64,000 nt of DNA from Massilia sp. PDC64. GTDB taxonomy: Bacteria; Pseudomonadota; Gammaproteobacteria; Burkholderiales; Burkholderiaceae_D. The stretch is taken from the NCBI RefSeq assembly GCF_900101265.1, contig NZ_FMZS01000012.1:1-64000 (forward strand), given 5' to 3'. Numbering within the stretch: position 1 is the stretch's first letter; the number at the start of each line of letters is the position of its first letter. The position numbers were made by a program, and so were the translations under genes. Positions 27,643 through 37,376 of this stretch are shown piece by piece. Below the pieces are notes generated by a model. It was not told the DNA's origin and made no database searches. It saw only the letters and a list, made by a program, of their open reading frames with translations.

Positions 27643-28881
27643 TCAGACCACGGACCCCAGCTTGAAGATCGGCAGATACATGGCCACGACGAGACCGCCG
27701 ATCAGCACACCGAGCACGACCATGATCATGGGCTCCATCAGCGACGACAGCGTTTTGACGGCCTCGTCCACTTCTTCCTCGTAGAAGTCGGCCACCTTGC
27801 CCAGCATGCCGTCCAGCGCGCCCGATTCCTCGCCGATCGCGACCATTTGCGTGACCATGTTCGGGAAGACATTGGCGTTCTGCATCGCGACGGTCAGGCT
27901 CGTGCCCGTGCTGACTTCCGTCTGGATTTTTTTCGTCGCGTCCAGGTAGACGTTGTTGCCGGACGCGCCGCCCACGGAATCCAGCGCTTCCACGAGCGGC
28001 ACGCCGGCCGCGAACATCGTCGATAGCGTGCGGGTCCAGCGGGCGATCGTCGCCTTGCGGATCACGTCGCCGAACACGGGGAGACGCAGCAGCACGCGGT
28101 CCATCACTTGCTGCATCCTCAGCGACCGGCGCCAGGACTGGAAGAAGAAGTACAAGGCGCCGAAGATCGAGCCGAAGATGATGTACCACCATTGCACGAC
28201 GAAATCGGAGATGCCCATCACGATCAGGGTCGGCGCCGGCAGGTTCGCGCCGAAGCTGGAGAACACGGATTTGAACGCGGGCACCACCCAGATCATGATC
28301 ACGGCCGTGACGATGAAGGCGATGGCGATGATCGCGCACGGGTACATCAGCGCACCCTTGATCTTGCTCTTCAGTGCCAGCGTCTTTTCCTTGTAGATCG
28401 CCAGGCGCGTCAGCAAGTCTTCGAGGATACCGGCCTGCTCGCCAGCGCCGACGAGGTTGCAGAACAGCGGGTCGAAGTACAGCGGGTATTTGCGGAACGC
28501 GTTGTTCAGGCTGGTACCCGTTTCGATGTCGGCGCGCAGGTCCATGATCAGTTTCGACATCGACGGATTCGCATGGCCCTTGCCGACGATGTCGAAGGAT
28601 TGCAGCAACGGCACGCCGGCCTTCATCATCGTGGCCAGCTGGCGCGTGAACAGCGTGAGGTCCTTGTCCTGGATTTTCTTGCCGCTGCGGTACACCTTCT
28701 TCTTGACCTTGGTCACCATGATGCCCTGGCGGCGCAGGGTCACGTTCACGATGGTCTCGCCGCCGGCGCGCATTTCGCCGCGCACGGTCTTGCCCGTCTT
28801 GTCCTTGCCTTCCCAGGCGAAGATGTGTTCCTTGACCTGCGCGCTGGGCGCGCGGCGTGCCGGGGCGGATGTCGTTGCCAT
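27643..28881 (-). CDS. pilC: Type IV pilus inner-membrane platform protein PilC
   Basis: A 412-residue T2SS GspF/PilC family protein that anchors the pilus assembly motors in the inner membrane. Two GspF repeats are visible (LFTRQLATMMKAGVPLLQS and RWTRTLSTMFAAGVPLVEA), with three transmembrane segments near residues 180-215, 230-250 and 385-405. It ends the pilB-pilC pair; the expected next gene pilD is 11.9 kb away. The spacing to pilB is 9 bases, so co-transcription is certain in practice. Confidence 0.96.
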   Translation of the reverse strand: MATTSAPARRAPSAQVKEHIFAWEGKDKTGKTVRGEMRAGGETIVNVTLRRQGIMVTKVKKKVYRSGKKIQDKDLTLFTRQLATMMKAGVPLLQSFDIVGKGHANPSMSKLIMDLRADIETGTSLNNAFRKYPLYFDPLFCNLVGAGEQAGILEDLLTRLAIYKEKTLALKSKIKGALMYPCAIIAIAFIVTAVIMIWVVPAFKSVFSSFGANLPAPTLIVMGISDFVVQWWYIIFGSIFGALYFFFQSWRRSLRMQQVMDRVLLRLPVFGDVIRKATIARWTRTLSTMFAAGVPLVEALDSVGGASGNNVYLDATKKIQTEVSTGTSLTVAMQNANVFPNMVTQMVAIGEESGALDGMLGKVADFYEEEVDEAVKTLSSLMEPMIMVVLGVLIGGLVVAMYLPIFKLGSVV

Positions 28882-28890
28882 GGTGGGTCC

Positions 28891-30624
28891 TTATTCGTTC
28901 GTGCAGCCGAGCACTTCTTCGAGACTGGTGAGGCCTTGTTTCACTTTCAGCAGGCCGGAGCGGCGCAGCGAGTTCACGCCCTCGGCCTCGGCCTGGGCGG
29001 CGATCTGCATGGCGTTGCCGTGCGCGAGGATCAGCGCTTCGATCGCGGGCGTGATCGGCATGATCTGGTAGATGCCCACGCGGCCCTTGTAGCCGGAGCC
29101 CAGGCAGCGCTCGCAGCCGACTGGGCCGTAGGGCTTCCAGTCGCCGTCGAAGTCGGTGTCGCGGAAGCCCGCGGCCTTCAGCGTGTCGCGGCCGATGTCG
29201 AGCGGCTGCTTGCACGTGCACAGGCGGCGTGCGAGGCGCTGGGCCGTGATCAGGATGACGGACGATGCGATGTTGAATGGCGCCACGCCCATGTTCATGA
29301 GACGCGTCAAGGTCGACGGCGCATCGTTCGTGTGCAAGGTGGAAAACACCATGTGGCCCGTCTGCGCCGCCTTGATGGCGATGTCGGCCGTTTCCAGGTC
29401 GCGGATCTCGCCGACCATGATGATGTCCGGGTCCTGGCGCAGGAAGGCTTTCAGCGCGACGGGGAACGTGAGGCCCGCCTTTTCGTTGACGTTGACCTGG
29501 TTCACGCCGGGCAGGTTGATCTCGGCCGGGTCCTCCGCCGTGGAGATATTGATCCCTGGCTTGTTCAACAGGTTCAGGCAGCTGTACAGCGACACGGTCT
29601 TGCCGGAGCCCGTCGGGCCCGTCACGAGCACCATGCCGTACGGCCGCGTGATGGCGTCGATCAGCAATGCCTTTTGATCCGGGTCGTAGCCGAGCGAGTC
29701 GATGCCCATCTGGGCCTGCGTCGCGTCGAGGATACGCATGACCGTCTTCTCGCCGAACAGGGTCGGCAAGGTGCTGACGCGGAAATCGATCGTCTTCGTG
29801 GGCGACAGCACGAGGCGCATGCGGCCGTCCTGCGGCACGCGCTTTTCCGAGATGTCGAGCTTGGCCAGTACCTTGATGCGCGACACGAGCTTGTCGCGGA
29901 TCGACAGCGGCGGCGCCAGATGGTCGCGCAGCACGCCGTCCACGCGCAGGCGGATGCGGTACTGCTTTTCGTAGGGCTCGAAGTGGATGTCCGACGCGCC
30001 GAGCGTGATCGCATCCATCAGCACCTTGTTGAGGAAGCGCACGATCGGCGCGTCCTCGACTTCCGCGGCGGCCGCGGCCGCTTCCGACGCCTGCGCCTGC
30101 GGTTCTTCGTCGGCGAACTCGATGTCGCCTTCCTCGCCGGCCAGCTCGCTCAAGTCCTGTTCGGCGCTCTTGGCGATGTTCGCCAGCAGCGCCAGCAGGG
30201 CATCGTGCGCGACGATCACCGGTTCGACGGTCGATTCGCTCTGGAACTTGATCTGGTCGAGCGCCTGCGTATTCGTCGGGTCGGACAGCGCCACCGACAA
30301 TTTGTTGCCCCTGCGTGCCAGCGCGACGACGCGCTGGGCCTGCATCAGTTTCGGATCGATCGCATTGACGGGCAGGGCGTCGTGGCTGAACGTGCCGAGG
30401 TCGAGCAGGGGATAGCCGAAGGTTTCGGCGCAGAAGACTGCCAGGGACTTTGCATCGATGGAGCTGCTGCCGAGCAAGGTGTCGATGAAACCGGCCTTGT
30501 CGGCGGACGCCTTCTTTTGCAAGGTGTCCGCTTGAGGCAAGGTCAGCCGTCCGGCCTGTACCAGGGCACGCGCCAGCCCGGGCAACGCCGTGCCGGGGGT
30601 GGTGTTGGGAAGGACTGCTGCCAT
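28891..30624 (-). CDS. pilB: Type IV pilus assembly ATPase PilB
   Basis: PilB is the hexameric ATPase that drives pilus extension. The 577-residue length is typical. It has the MshEN-type N-terminal domain, Walker A GPTGSGKTVSLYS (about residue 330), the Asp box and Walker B VGEIRDLETADIA, the His box STLHTNDAP, and the zinc-binding tetracysteine (CTCKQP ... CERCLGSGYKG). The start MAAVLPNTTPG at 30624 is chosen; a longer frame upstream adds a Pro/Arg-rich segment unlike the family. Confidence 0.96.
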   Translation of the reverse strand: MAAVLPNTTPGTALPGLARALVQAGRLTLPQADTLQKKASADKAGFIDTLLGSSSIDAKSLAVFCAETFGYPLLDLGTFSHDALPVNAIDPKLMQAQRVVALARRGNKLSVALSDPTNTQALDQIKFQSESTVEPVIVAHDALLALLANIAKSAEQDLSELAGEEGDIEFADEEPQAQASEAAAAAAEVEDAPIVRFLNKVLMDAITLGASDIHFEPYEKQYRIRLRVDGVLRDHLAPPLSIRDKLVSRIKVLAKLDISEKRVPQDGRMRLVLSPTKTIDFRVSTLPTLFGEKTVMRILDATQAQMGIDSLGYDPDQKALLIDAITRPYGMVLVTGPTGSGKTVSLYSCLNLLNKPGINISTAEDPAEINLPGVNQVNVNEKAGLTFPVALKAFLRQDPDIIMVGEIRDLETADIAIKAAQTGHMVFSTLHTNDAPSTLTRLMNMGVAPFNIASSVILITAQRLARRLCTCKQPLDIGRDTLKAAGFRDTDFDGDWKPYGPVGCERCLGSGYKGRVGIYQIMPITPAIEALILAHGNAMQIAAQAEAEGVNSLRRSGLLKVKQGLTSLEEVLGCTNE

Positions 30625-30871
30625 ATGGTCAGGATCGGAAGGACGACAGGAAGCCGGGCAGGATGGACGGCCCCGGCGGATCGTCTCGATGATGCCCGTA
30701 GGCATCAAATCGGTCAAGACTTTGTCGTAGGGAAAGATGCGCGCATACCACGTGGATGAAATGGCATGTAACCAGCTCGCAATGTCGAGTGAACAACATC
30801 GTTAATCCTCGTGCAAGAACAAGGGCTTACCGCCGGTTCGTGGCCTGCGGCGCTCGGCCGGCGAGGCCCGA

Positions 30872-32179
30872 TCAGGCCGCCAGCCAGCGTTTGACCGCGA
30901 CCGGCCGCAACAGTTTCACGACCTTGATGGCCTGGTTCTGCACTTGCACGACTTCGATCACACAGTTGCCGATCTTGAGGGCGATGGGGAATTCCGGAAT
31001 CTCCTGCAGCTGTTCCAGCAGCAGGCCGTTGACGGTCTTCGGGCCGTCGAGGGGCAGGTCGAGGCCGAGCTTTTTATTGATGTCGCGCAGCGGCGTCGTC
31101 CCTTCGAGGAGGACTTCGCCCTGCGCGTTCCACGCCATCGCATCGCTGCGGGCGGCGCCCGGCGTCGACGTCGTGAAGTCGCCGATCATTTCCTCGATGA
31201 TGTCTTCCAGGGTGACGAGACCCTGCACTTCGCCGTATTCGTCGACGATGATGCCCAGGCGCTCCTTGTTTTCCTGGAAATACTGGAGCTGCGTGAAGAC
31301 CCCCGTGTCCTGCGGAATGAAATACGGTTCCGTCAACAGTTCGCGGAAGTGCTCGATCGTGAGGTCGTCTTCCTCGTTCAGCAGCGCGACGGCCTTGCGC
31401 ACGTGCAAGATGCCGACGATGCGATTGATCTCGCCCTCGTACACGGGCAGCTTGTTGTGGTAGCAGGTGGTCAGTTCGGCCTTGATGTCCTCGACCGGCA
31501 GCGCCAGGTTCAGCGCCTCGATCTGGCTGCGCGGCGTCATGATGTCTTCGACGGAGATCTTTTCCAGGTCGAACAGGTTCAGCAGGATGCTCTTGTGCTT
31601 TTGCGGGATGTAGCTGCCCGCTTCCAGCACGACGGAGCGCAATTCTTCCGGCGACAGTCTCTGCTGGGCATCCGCATGGCCCACGCCCACGCCGCGGATG
31701 CGCAGCACGCGCAGCAGGCCGTTGACGAACAGGTTCACGAACCAGATCGCGGGCTTCGCCACCTTCATCAGCGCACGCAGCACATAGCTGGAACCGAGCG
31801 AGATACGTTCCGGGTACGTGGCGCCGATGATCTTGGGAGAAATTTCCGCGAACACGATCAGGAGGAAGGCGACGACGGCCGTGGCGATCGTGATCACGCT
31901 TTCCTCGTGGCCGAAGAACAGGATGGCGATCGCGGTCACGAGTGCCGTCGCCATCGCATTGATCAGCGTATTGGCGATGAGGACCAGCGACAGCAGTTTA
32001 TCGGTGCGGTCCAGCAGCCACAGCGTGGTGACGGCGGCGCGGTTGCCCCGTTTCGCGAGATGGCGCAGCCGATATTTGTTGGCCGCCATCAAGGCGGTTT
32101 CCGCCATCGCGAAGAAGGCCGAGCAGAGGATCAGGAGGGCGAGTGCGAGAATGAGCACCCAAAGTGGTACGGTTTCCAA
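30872..32179 (-). CDS. HlyC/CorC family protein (CNNM-CBS-CorC_HlyC)
   Basis: A 435-residue membrane protein: an N-terminal DUF21/CNNM domain with about four hydrophobic segments (residues 1-190), a pair of CBS domains (about 205-330, including MTPRSQIEALNLALPVEDIK and DTGVFTQLQYFQ), and a C-terminal CorC_HlyC domain from about 345. The DEYGEVQGLVTLEDIIEEMI signature is exact. Family members are linked to magnesium/cobalt efflux or resistance. It is upstream of pilB on the same strand but reads toward it with a 247-base gap. Confidence 0.9.
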   Translation of the reverse strand: METVPLWVLILALALLILCSAFFAMAETALMAANKYRLRHLAKRGNRAAVTTLWLLDRTDKLLSLVLIANTLINAMATALVTAIAILFFGHEESVITIATAVVAFLLIVFAEISPKIIGATYPERISLGSSYVLRALMKVAKPAIWFVNLFVNGLLRVLRIRGVGVGHADAQQRLSPEELRSVVLEAGSYIPQKHKSILLNLFDLEKISVEDIMTPRSQIEALNLALPVEDIKAELTTCYHNKLPVYEGEINRIVGILHVRKAVALLNEEDDLTIEHFRELLTEPYFIPQDTGVFTQLQYFQENKERLGIIVDEYGEVQGLVTLEDIIEEMIGDFTTSTPGAARSDAMAWNAQGEVLLEGTTPLRDINKKLGLDLPLDGPKTVNGLLLEQLQEIPEFPIALKIGNCVIEVVQVQNQAIKVVKLLRPVAVKRWLAA

Positions 32180-32265
32180 GGATCACCGTGAAGAATCGTC
32201 GGGAATCTGGCGAAGCCAGCGCAGAGGCCGATTCTAAGACAAGGGGAGGGGGCTTGCAAGTTTGG

Positions 32266-33081
32266 CTAGAGATGCGTGGCCTTGGGATTCAGACTGTCGA
32301 CCATCGAGCTCGGGATCAGGATGGTGGCCCCGCGCTCCTTCGTCGTTTCATAAATGATGTTCATCGCCCGCAGTTGCAGTGCCGCCGGATGGCCGGCATA
32401 CATGTCGGCCGCTTCCACGAATTTGCCGGCGATGGCCGCTTCGGCCGAGCCCAGGATGACCCGCGCCTGCTTTTCGCGTTCGGCCTGGGCCTGGCGCGAC
32501 ATCGCATCCTGCAGCACGACGGGAATCGCGACGTCCCGGATTTCAACCGAACCGACGGAAATACCCCACGGCGCGGTCTTGCGGCCGATCGATTCCTTGA
32601 GCTGCGCGTCCGCCTCCTGGCGCTCGGACAGCAGCGCCGTCAGCATCGACATGCCGATCATTTCGCGCAGCGACGTCTGTGCCACCCGGTCGATCGCCTC
32701 GCGGTAATTCGTGATCGCCAGCGCGGCCTTCTCGGCGTCGTGCACGTGCCAGAAAATGATGGCGTCGACGTTGACCGGGACCGTATCCCTGGTCAACGCC
32801 TGTTCCGCGTTGAAGGCCGTCGTCTGGATGCGCACGTCGATGACGGCCACCACGTTGTCGATGACGGGCACGATGGCGAACAAGCCGGCACCTTTGACGC
32901 TGTGCAGTTTCCCCAGCCTCAGGATGACGAATTTTTGCCACGTGTTCGCCATCTTCAGCGAGAACGCGATGATCACCGCCAGCACGACGAACAGCAATCC
33001 CAACCCGGTATTGAACCAGTAGGCGAGGACGACGCCGACGCCGAGGCAGACGGCGACCAGGAAGGCGGTGACCGGATTCAT
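32266..33081 (-). CDS. Stomatin/prohibitin (SPFH) family protein, slipin
   Basis: A 271-residue slipin. Two hydrophobic segments at the N-terminus (about residues 4-45) anchor it in the membrane; the SPFH domain follows (VILRLGKLHSVKGAGLFAIV and TRDTVPVNVDAIIFWHVHDA), then a charged coiled coil (MSRQAQAEREKQARVILGSAE). Such proteins organise membrane domains and often partner with NfeD proteins, none of which is seen here. The start MNPVTAF at 33081 is 4 bases from the stop of the upstream gene, so both are co-transcribed. Confidence 0.9.
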   Translation of the reverse strand: MNPVTAFLVAVCLGVGVVLAYWFNTGLGLLFVVLAVIIAFSLKMANTWQKFVILRLGKLHSVKGAGLFAIVPVIDNVVAVIDVRIQTTAFNAEQALTRDTVPVNVDAIIFWHVHDAEKAALAITNYREAIDRVAQTSLREMIGMSMLTALLSERQEADAQLKESIGRKTAPWGISVGSVEIRDVAIPVVLQDAMSRQAQAEREKQARVILGSAEAAIAGKFVEAADMYAGHPAALQLRAMNIIYETTKERGATILIPSSMVDSLNPKATHL

Positions 33082-33085
33082 GATG

Positions 33086-33790
33086 TCAGTGATGCATCCG
33101 CTCCCAGCCATGGCGCATGGCCAGCTTGACCTTGTCCCAGGCGGATGCCTCGCTGCCGGCATGCCTGCGCTCCCAGTCCTGCTTCAGCGCGGGTTCGACG
33201 TCGTCCCATGTCCGGTCGGAGCGATCGGCGCCGGACCGCGGCTCGGTGCCGCCGGCACGAATGGCCCACGCGGCGTCATCGTCCGGGTTGCCCCATTGCG
33301 CGATCGTGCCCATCGTTTCCTTGAACGTGGTGCCGGACGGCGGTGCGTCCGCACTCTGGGTGCCGAAATAATGGCTGTCTTCGTGGGGATGGTGTTGCAG
33401 GGCGCCGGGCGCGGTGCCGGGCGGGTAGTCGGGGCGCGGCGCGACGGGCCCCGTCCAGGTGATCGGATCACCTTCGGCAGGGGTGTCTTCGACGCCGGCC
33501 GGATGGTACTGGCCCATGATGCCGACGGCGCGCGCGGCTTCCGGATCGGATGCCGTCGTGAGGGTGACGAGGTGGCGTTCGCGCATGGACGTGTCGCCAG
33601 GCTGCGCGTGCCGGTGATACAGGGTGCCGAGCAGGCGTGCGACGGTATGCCGGAGCGACGTGTCCGGTTCCGTCGTGCGCATGTGCGAGAGCGCCATGTC
33701 GGCGCGCGGATAGCCGGATGCCAGCAATGCGTCCAGCGCGTGCTGGGCATCGCCCGGTCGGTCGAAGACTGCTTTCAAGATATGGCGCAT
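33086..33790 (-). CDS. Unknown protein with stress-protein-like N-terminus
   Basis: A 234-residue hydrophilic protein without signal peptide. The first 30 residues (AVFDRPGDAQHALDALLASG) look like the YflT/GS17M-type fold seen in general stress proteins, where a short alpha/beta unit recognises variations in adjacent residues. The middle is Pro/Gly/His rich. The C-terminus has a repeated pattern WDDVEPALKQDWERRH and WDKVKLAMRHGWERM, typical of small proteins of bacterial stress responses. Function unknown. It precedes the slipin gene by 4 bases. Confidence 0.65.
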   Translation of the reverse strand: MRHILKAVFDRPGDAQHALDALLASGYPRADMALSHMRTTEPDTSLRHTVARLLGTLYHRHAQPGDTSMRERHLVTLTTASDPEAARAVGIMGQYHPAGVEDTPAEGDPITWTGPVAPRPDYPPGTAPGALQHHPHEDSHYFGTQSADAPPSGTTFKETMGTIAQWGNPDDDAAWAIRAGGTEPRSGADRSDRTWDDVEPALKQDWERRHAGSEASAWDKVKLAMRHGWERMHH

Positions 33791-33982
33791 GATGATCTCC
33801 CCGTTGTCTCATGGAGAGCGTCGTGCCGGCGAGTGGCCGCCGCTGGCGGCCGGGTTCCGTGCGTTGCCGTTGATTCCGCGCGACCAGGTCGGTCACTTCA
33901 TGCAGTACGGCGCTTGTAATGACAGCATACTCCGAATCTGGACAGGATGCGCATCCTGTCCATCGAAGATTGTGCCTGCGGC

Positions 33983-35554
33983 TCAGCCGCGCGCCAGCGC
34001 CAGCCGCGCGTGGCCGGCCGGTGCGCCCAGCGCCTGCCCGGCCGCCAGCTTGAACTGCGCCAGCGCACCCGACAACTGCTCGGTCTGCTCCGCCAGCGAT
34101 TCCGCCGCGGCCGATGCTTCCTCGACGAGTGCCGAGTTTTGCTGCGTCATCTGGTCCATGTCGTCGATCGCGCGGCCGATCTGTTCGATGCCTTCGGCCT
34201 GGCGCTGGCCCGCCACGCTGATCTCGGCCATGATGTCGTGCACCTTGCGGACCGAGGCGACGATCTGTTCCATCGTGGCGCCCGCTTCGTCGACGAGTGC
34301 GCTGCCCGCGTCGACCTTGGCGACGGAGTCGCCGATCAATTGCTTGATTTCCTTGGCGGCGGCGGCCGAGCGTTGCGCCAGGTTGCGCACCTCGCCGGCG
34401 ACGACGGCGAAGCCGCGGCCCTGCTCGCCCGCACGGGCCGCTTCCACCGCGGCGTTCAGCGCGAGGATATTCGTCTGGAAGGCGATCCCGTCGATCACGG
34501 AAATGATTTCGACGATCTGCTTCGCGGACGCGTTGATCGCGCCCATGGTGCTGACCACGTTGCCGACCACTTCGCCGCCGCGGGTGGCGATGTCGGTGGC
34601 GGACACGACGAGCGCGTTCGCCTGGTTGGTATTGGCGGCGTTCGTGCGGACGGTGTCCGTCAGCGATTCGACGGCGCGCGTCGTGTGCTCCAGGCTGCCA
34701 GCCTGCGATTCCGTGCGGCTGGCCAGGTCGGCATTGCCGCTGGCGATTTCGGCACTGGCCGAGGCGATGGTCTCGGCCGACGTCTTGATGCCGGACACCA
34801 TCGTCGCCAGGCGCGTGCGCATTTCCTGCAGCGCGGCCAGCAGGCTGTGCTGGTCGCCCGCATCGAGGCGGATGTCCATCGACAGGTCGCCGGCCGCGAC
34901 GGCACGCGTGATCTCGCGCGCGTATTCCGGTTCGCCGCCCAGTTGCTGCCAGATGGTGCGGATGACGAACCACGACACGCCGATCAGGGTGGCGATCACG
35001 ATCAATGCCGTGATGATGGTGACGGACAGCACGCGGCGCACACTGGATGCGCTCTTCGCGATGCCGTCCTTGAATTGTTGCTGGGCCTGCTCGTTGAACT
35101 TGGCGACGTCGGCATTGAGCACGGTGAGTGCGCCCTGCATGCGTTGCACGGTCGCCTGCGGATCGCCCTGCTCGAGTTCGAGCATGATCCTGGCGGCGGA
35201 GACGGCCGGCGCATAGTAATCCTCGAATTCCTTCGTGAGGCGCTTGCCGGTGGCATCCATGCCCGGGATCTTCGTGACGTCGGCCAGCTTGGCGCGGACC
35301 TTGTTGGCCTGGTCGCCGATCTGGGCGATGCGTGCCTTGTCGCCTTCGGAGACGGCATCGCGCAAGCCGTCCGTGATGCCCTGCAGGTCCGCCGTCAACG
35401 CCTTCGCCGTGCCCAGTGCCGGATAATCCACGGTTTCGGTCGTGTGGATCGAGTCCAGGGCGCCGCTCGCGATGCTGGCGGAGACCGCCACGCCGAGGCC
35501 GAAGATGATGGTCGAGATGACCGGGAGTGCCCAGATCTTGCGCTTGATGCTCAT
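33983..35554 (-). CDS. Methyl-accepting chemotaxis protein
   Basis: A 523-residue chemoreceptor. One transmembrane segment near residues 8-30 and a second near 180-205 bracket a periplasmic four-helix-type ligand domain of about 150 residues. A HAMP domain follows (about 205-260), then the signalling domain with the conserved hairpin tip DGIAFQTNILALNAAVEAAR. Methylation-helix glutamines and alanines are visible on both sides. No che genes are near. The ligand is unknown; the adjacent PstS-like and porin genes are on the same strand upstream. Confidence 0.95.
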   Translation of the reverse strand: MSIKRKIWALPVISTIIFGLGVAVSASIASGALDSIHTTETVDYPALGTAKALTADLQGITDGLRDAVSEGDKARIAQIGDQANKVRAKLADVTKIPGMDATGKRLTKEFEDYYAPAVSAARIMLELEQGDPQATVQRMQGALTVLNADVAKFNEQAQQQFKDGIAKSASSVRRVLSVTIITALIVIATLIGVSWFVIRTIWQQLGGEPEYAREITRAVAAGDLSMDIRLDAGDQHSLLAALQEMRTRLATMVSGIKTSAETIASASAEIASGNADLASRTESQAGSLEHTTRAVESLTDTVRTNAANTNQANALVVSATDIATRGGEVVGNVVSTMGAINASAKQIVEIISVIDGIAFQTNILALNAAVEAARAGEQGRGFAVVAGEVRNLAQRSAAAAKEIKQLIGDSVAKVDAGSALVDEAGATMEQIVASVRKVHDIMAEISVAGQRQAEGIEQIGRAIDDMDQMTQQNSALVEEASAAAESLAEQTEQLSGALAQFKLAAGQALGAPAGHARLALARG

Positions 35555-35619
35555 GCCGATTCCTTAAGTTCAACAGCCCGCCGCCGGAAAACCGGGGGCG
35601 GGCGGGTGGTTGGGGATGC

Positions 35620-36024
35620 TTACGGTGTGTAGATCACTTTGACCGAGGCATCGACCGCGCTCTTGTCGATGTAGCCGATGGCCTTCGGGTCGCTGGCCAC
35701 CATCTTCTTGACAGCGGCGCTGTCGGCGGCTTCCTTCGGCATCGTGGCCTTGCCGGTGAACACCAGCTTGGACCACAAGGCCTTGACCTGGGACGCGTCC
35801 TTGTCCGTCACCTTTTTATAAAACTCGGCGCGGACAGGGGCACTTTCCGGCTGGTCGATCGGGCTCATCGCGCCCGATTTGCCCAGGAAGAATTGCGCGA
35901 CCTGGTCTTTCGTCATCGAGGCTTCGGCAGCCTTCGGGTTCACGACGACGACCACGTCCGCCATGGCGGGCAGGGCGAGGCACAGTGCGGCGGCGGCGAG
36001 ACCGGTCTTGATCGGATGTTTCAT
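35620..36024 (-). CDS. PstS-like periplasmic substrate-binding protein, short form
   Basis: A 134-residue exported protein: signal peptide MKHPIKTGLAAAALCLALPAMA, then VVVVVNPKAAEASMTKDQVAQFF, LGKSGAMSPIDQPESAPV and DPKAIGYIDKSAVDASVKVI. This pattern matches the small PstS-like (phosphate ABC transporter substrate-binding) proteins, which are about half the length of PstS. No Pst permease or ATPase is present. It is immediately downstream of a porin gene (10-base gap), suggesting a two-gene unit. Confidence 0.8.
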   Translation of the reverse strand: MKHPIKTGLAAAALCLALPAMADVVVVVNPKAAEASMTKDQVAQFFLGKSGAMSPIDQPESAPVRAEFYKKVTDKDASQVKALWSKLVFTGKATMPKEAADSAAVKKMVASDPKAIGYIDKSAVDASVKVIYTP

Positions 36025-36034
36025 CGTCGTCTCC

Positions 36035-37276
36035 TTAGAACACGAAGTCGAGCGCGACGGCGCCGACGGTGACCGGACCGCGGAAGCCCGGCTGCGCATT
36101 GATCAGCAGGCCCGCCGCCTTGTTCGGACGGACGCGGTCGAACTGCACCTTCAGGGCCACCGAGGAGTGGAAGTCCCAGCGCAGGCCGAGCGTGTCGGTC
36201 TGCTGCTCGCCCTGGCTCACGCCCGTGTAGCGCAGGTTGGCGACGATGCCGTTCAGCGCGGCCAGGGTCGGCGTGCAGGCGGCCGGATAGCCGGCCGGGC
36301 AGGCTGCCGGCATGCCGTTGTGGACATTGCCGTCGATCGTCAGCTTGGCGTGGCTGTAGTACGGCAGGAACTTGCCGATGCGATAGCCGCCCATCACGTA
36401 CCACGACGTGGTGTCGTTGATGTAGCTGTCGGTCTTGCGCTTCGCGTACTCGCTCTGCACGACGATGTTGTTCCAGTCGAGCGTCGCGCCGAGCGAGGTG
36501 AACGAGGCTTTCTTGTCGCGCACGTCGATGTCGGTCGCGAGCTGGGCCGCTTGCGGGAACTTGTAGCCGGCGGCGACCTTGTTGAGCGAGCCCAGCAGCG
36601 TGGCCAGCGACGCCGAGTTGTTCAGCGTCAGGCGGCCATCGACGCGGCCGAAGCGCACCGTCAGCGGGCCGTGCTCGGCCACGAGATTCAGCGCCGTCAC
36701 GCGGCGGCCTTCCAGGCTCGGGCCGCCGGCGATGTCGACCTTGCTCTTGCCGACTGCGAATTGTGCGGTGTACGACGTCTCGCCATAGCTGTGCTGCCAG
36801 ATGACGTCGGCGCCGTCGACCGTGTTGAACAGCATCTGCGAATACACTTCCGCCGGCGGGCGCAGCATCGTGTTGGCATAGCCCACGTTGCGGTAGTCCG
36901 AAATCATGAATGCCGGCAGACCCATGCGGCCGACGCGGATGGCCACGTCGTCCGACACCTTCGCCTTCGCGAATGCCCATGCCAGTTCGGCGCCGAAGTC
37001 GTCCTGCGCATCCTTGCGCACGAGGCCCTGGCCCGTGATGGACAGCCAGCTGTTGACCGCGTAGTCGGCCTGCACGCCGAAGTTCGAATCGACACCGGTG
37101 GTGACGTCCTTCGTGGCGCCGCTGGCCTGGTTCGGACGGCCGAACTCGGCCTTGTCGGTATTGGTCCAGGTGAGGGCGCCGGTGCCGAAACCGCTGATCC
37201 GGACGGCGTCCTGCGCGAATGCGCAAGGCGCGGCAAAAGACAAGGCGAGCGCACTCGCGATGATGCGTTTTTTCAT
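36035..37276 (-). CDS. Outer-membrane porin
   Basis: A 413-residue protein with signal peptide MKKRIIASALALSFAAPCAFA and alternating beta-strand pattern up to a terminal phenylalanine (VGAVALDFVF), the signal for outer-membrane insertion. Two cysteines occur close together in a loop (PAACPAGYPAACTP). It resembles porin-like proteins of Oxalobacteraceae; the substrate is not evident. It probably forms a unit with the PstS-like gene downstream. A set of TGTAA repeats lies upstream. Confidence 0.85.
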   Translation of the reverse strand: MKKRIIASALALSFAAPCAFAQDAVRISGFGTGALTWTNTDKAEFGRPNQASGATKDVTTGVDSNFGVQADYAVNSWLSITGQGLVRKDAQDDFGAELAWAFAKAKVSDDVAIRVGRMGLPAFMISDYRNVGYANTMLRPPAEVYSQMLFNTVDGADVIWQHSYGETSYTAQFAVGKSKVDIAGGPSLEGRRVTALNLVAEHGPLTVRFGRVDGRLTLNNSASLATLLGSLNKVAAGYKFPQAAQLATDIDVRDKKASFTSLGATLDWNNIVVQSEYAKRKTDSYINDTTSWYVMGGYRIGKFLPYYSHAKLTIDGNVHNGMPAACPAGYPAACTPTLAALNGIVANLRYTGVSQGEQQTDTLGLRWDFHSSVALKVQFDRVRPNKAAGLLINAQPGFRGPVTVGAVALDFVF

Positions 37277-37326
37277 GGGATTGTCCTGCTGAAGACTGCG
37301 GGTGGAGGTTCTTGTTATAGAGACAC

Positions 37327-37376
37327 TGTGACGGCGCGGTTTAGGCCGTGTAACGAATCTGTAATGAATTGTAGAG
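37327..37376. promoter_or_regulatory. Tandem TGTRAY repeats upstream of the porin gene (possible Pho box)
   Basis: TGTGAC at 37327, TGTAAC at 37349, TGTAAT at 37360 and TGTAGA at 37370 are spaced by 22, 11 and 10 bases, about one helical turn. Direct repeats with this spacing are the design of PhoB sites, and a PstS-like gene lies in the downstream operon. The strand is opposite to the gene's, which is unusual, so the assignment is tentative. Confidence 0.3.
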
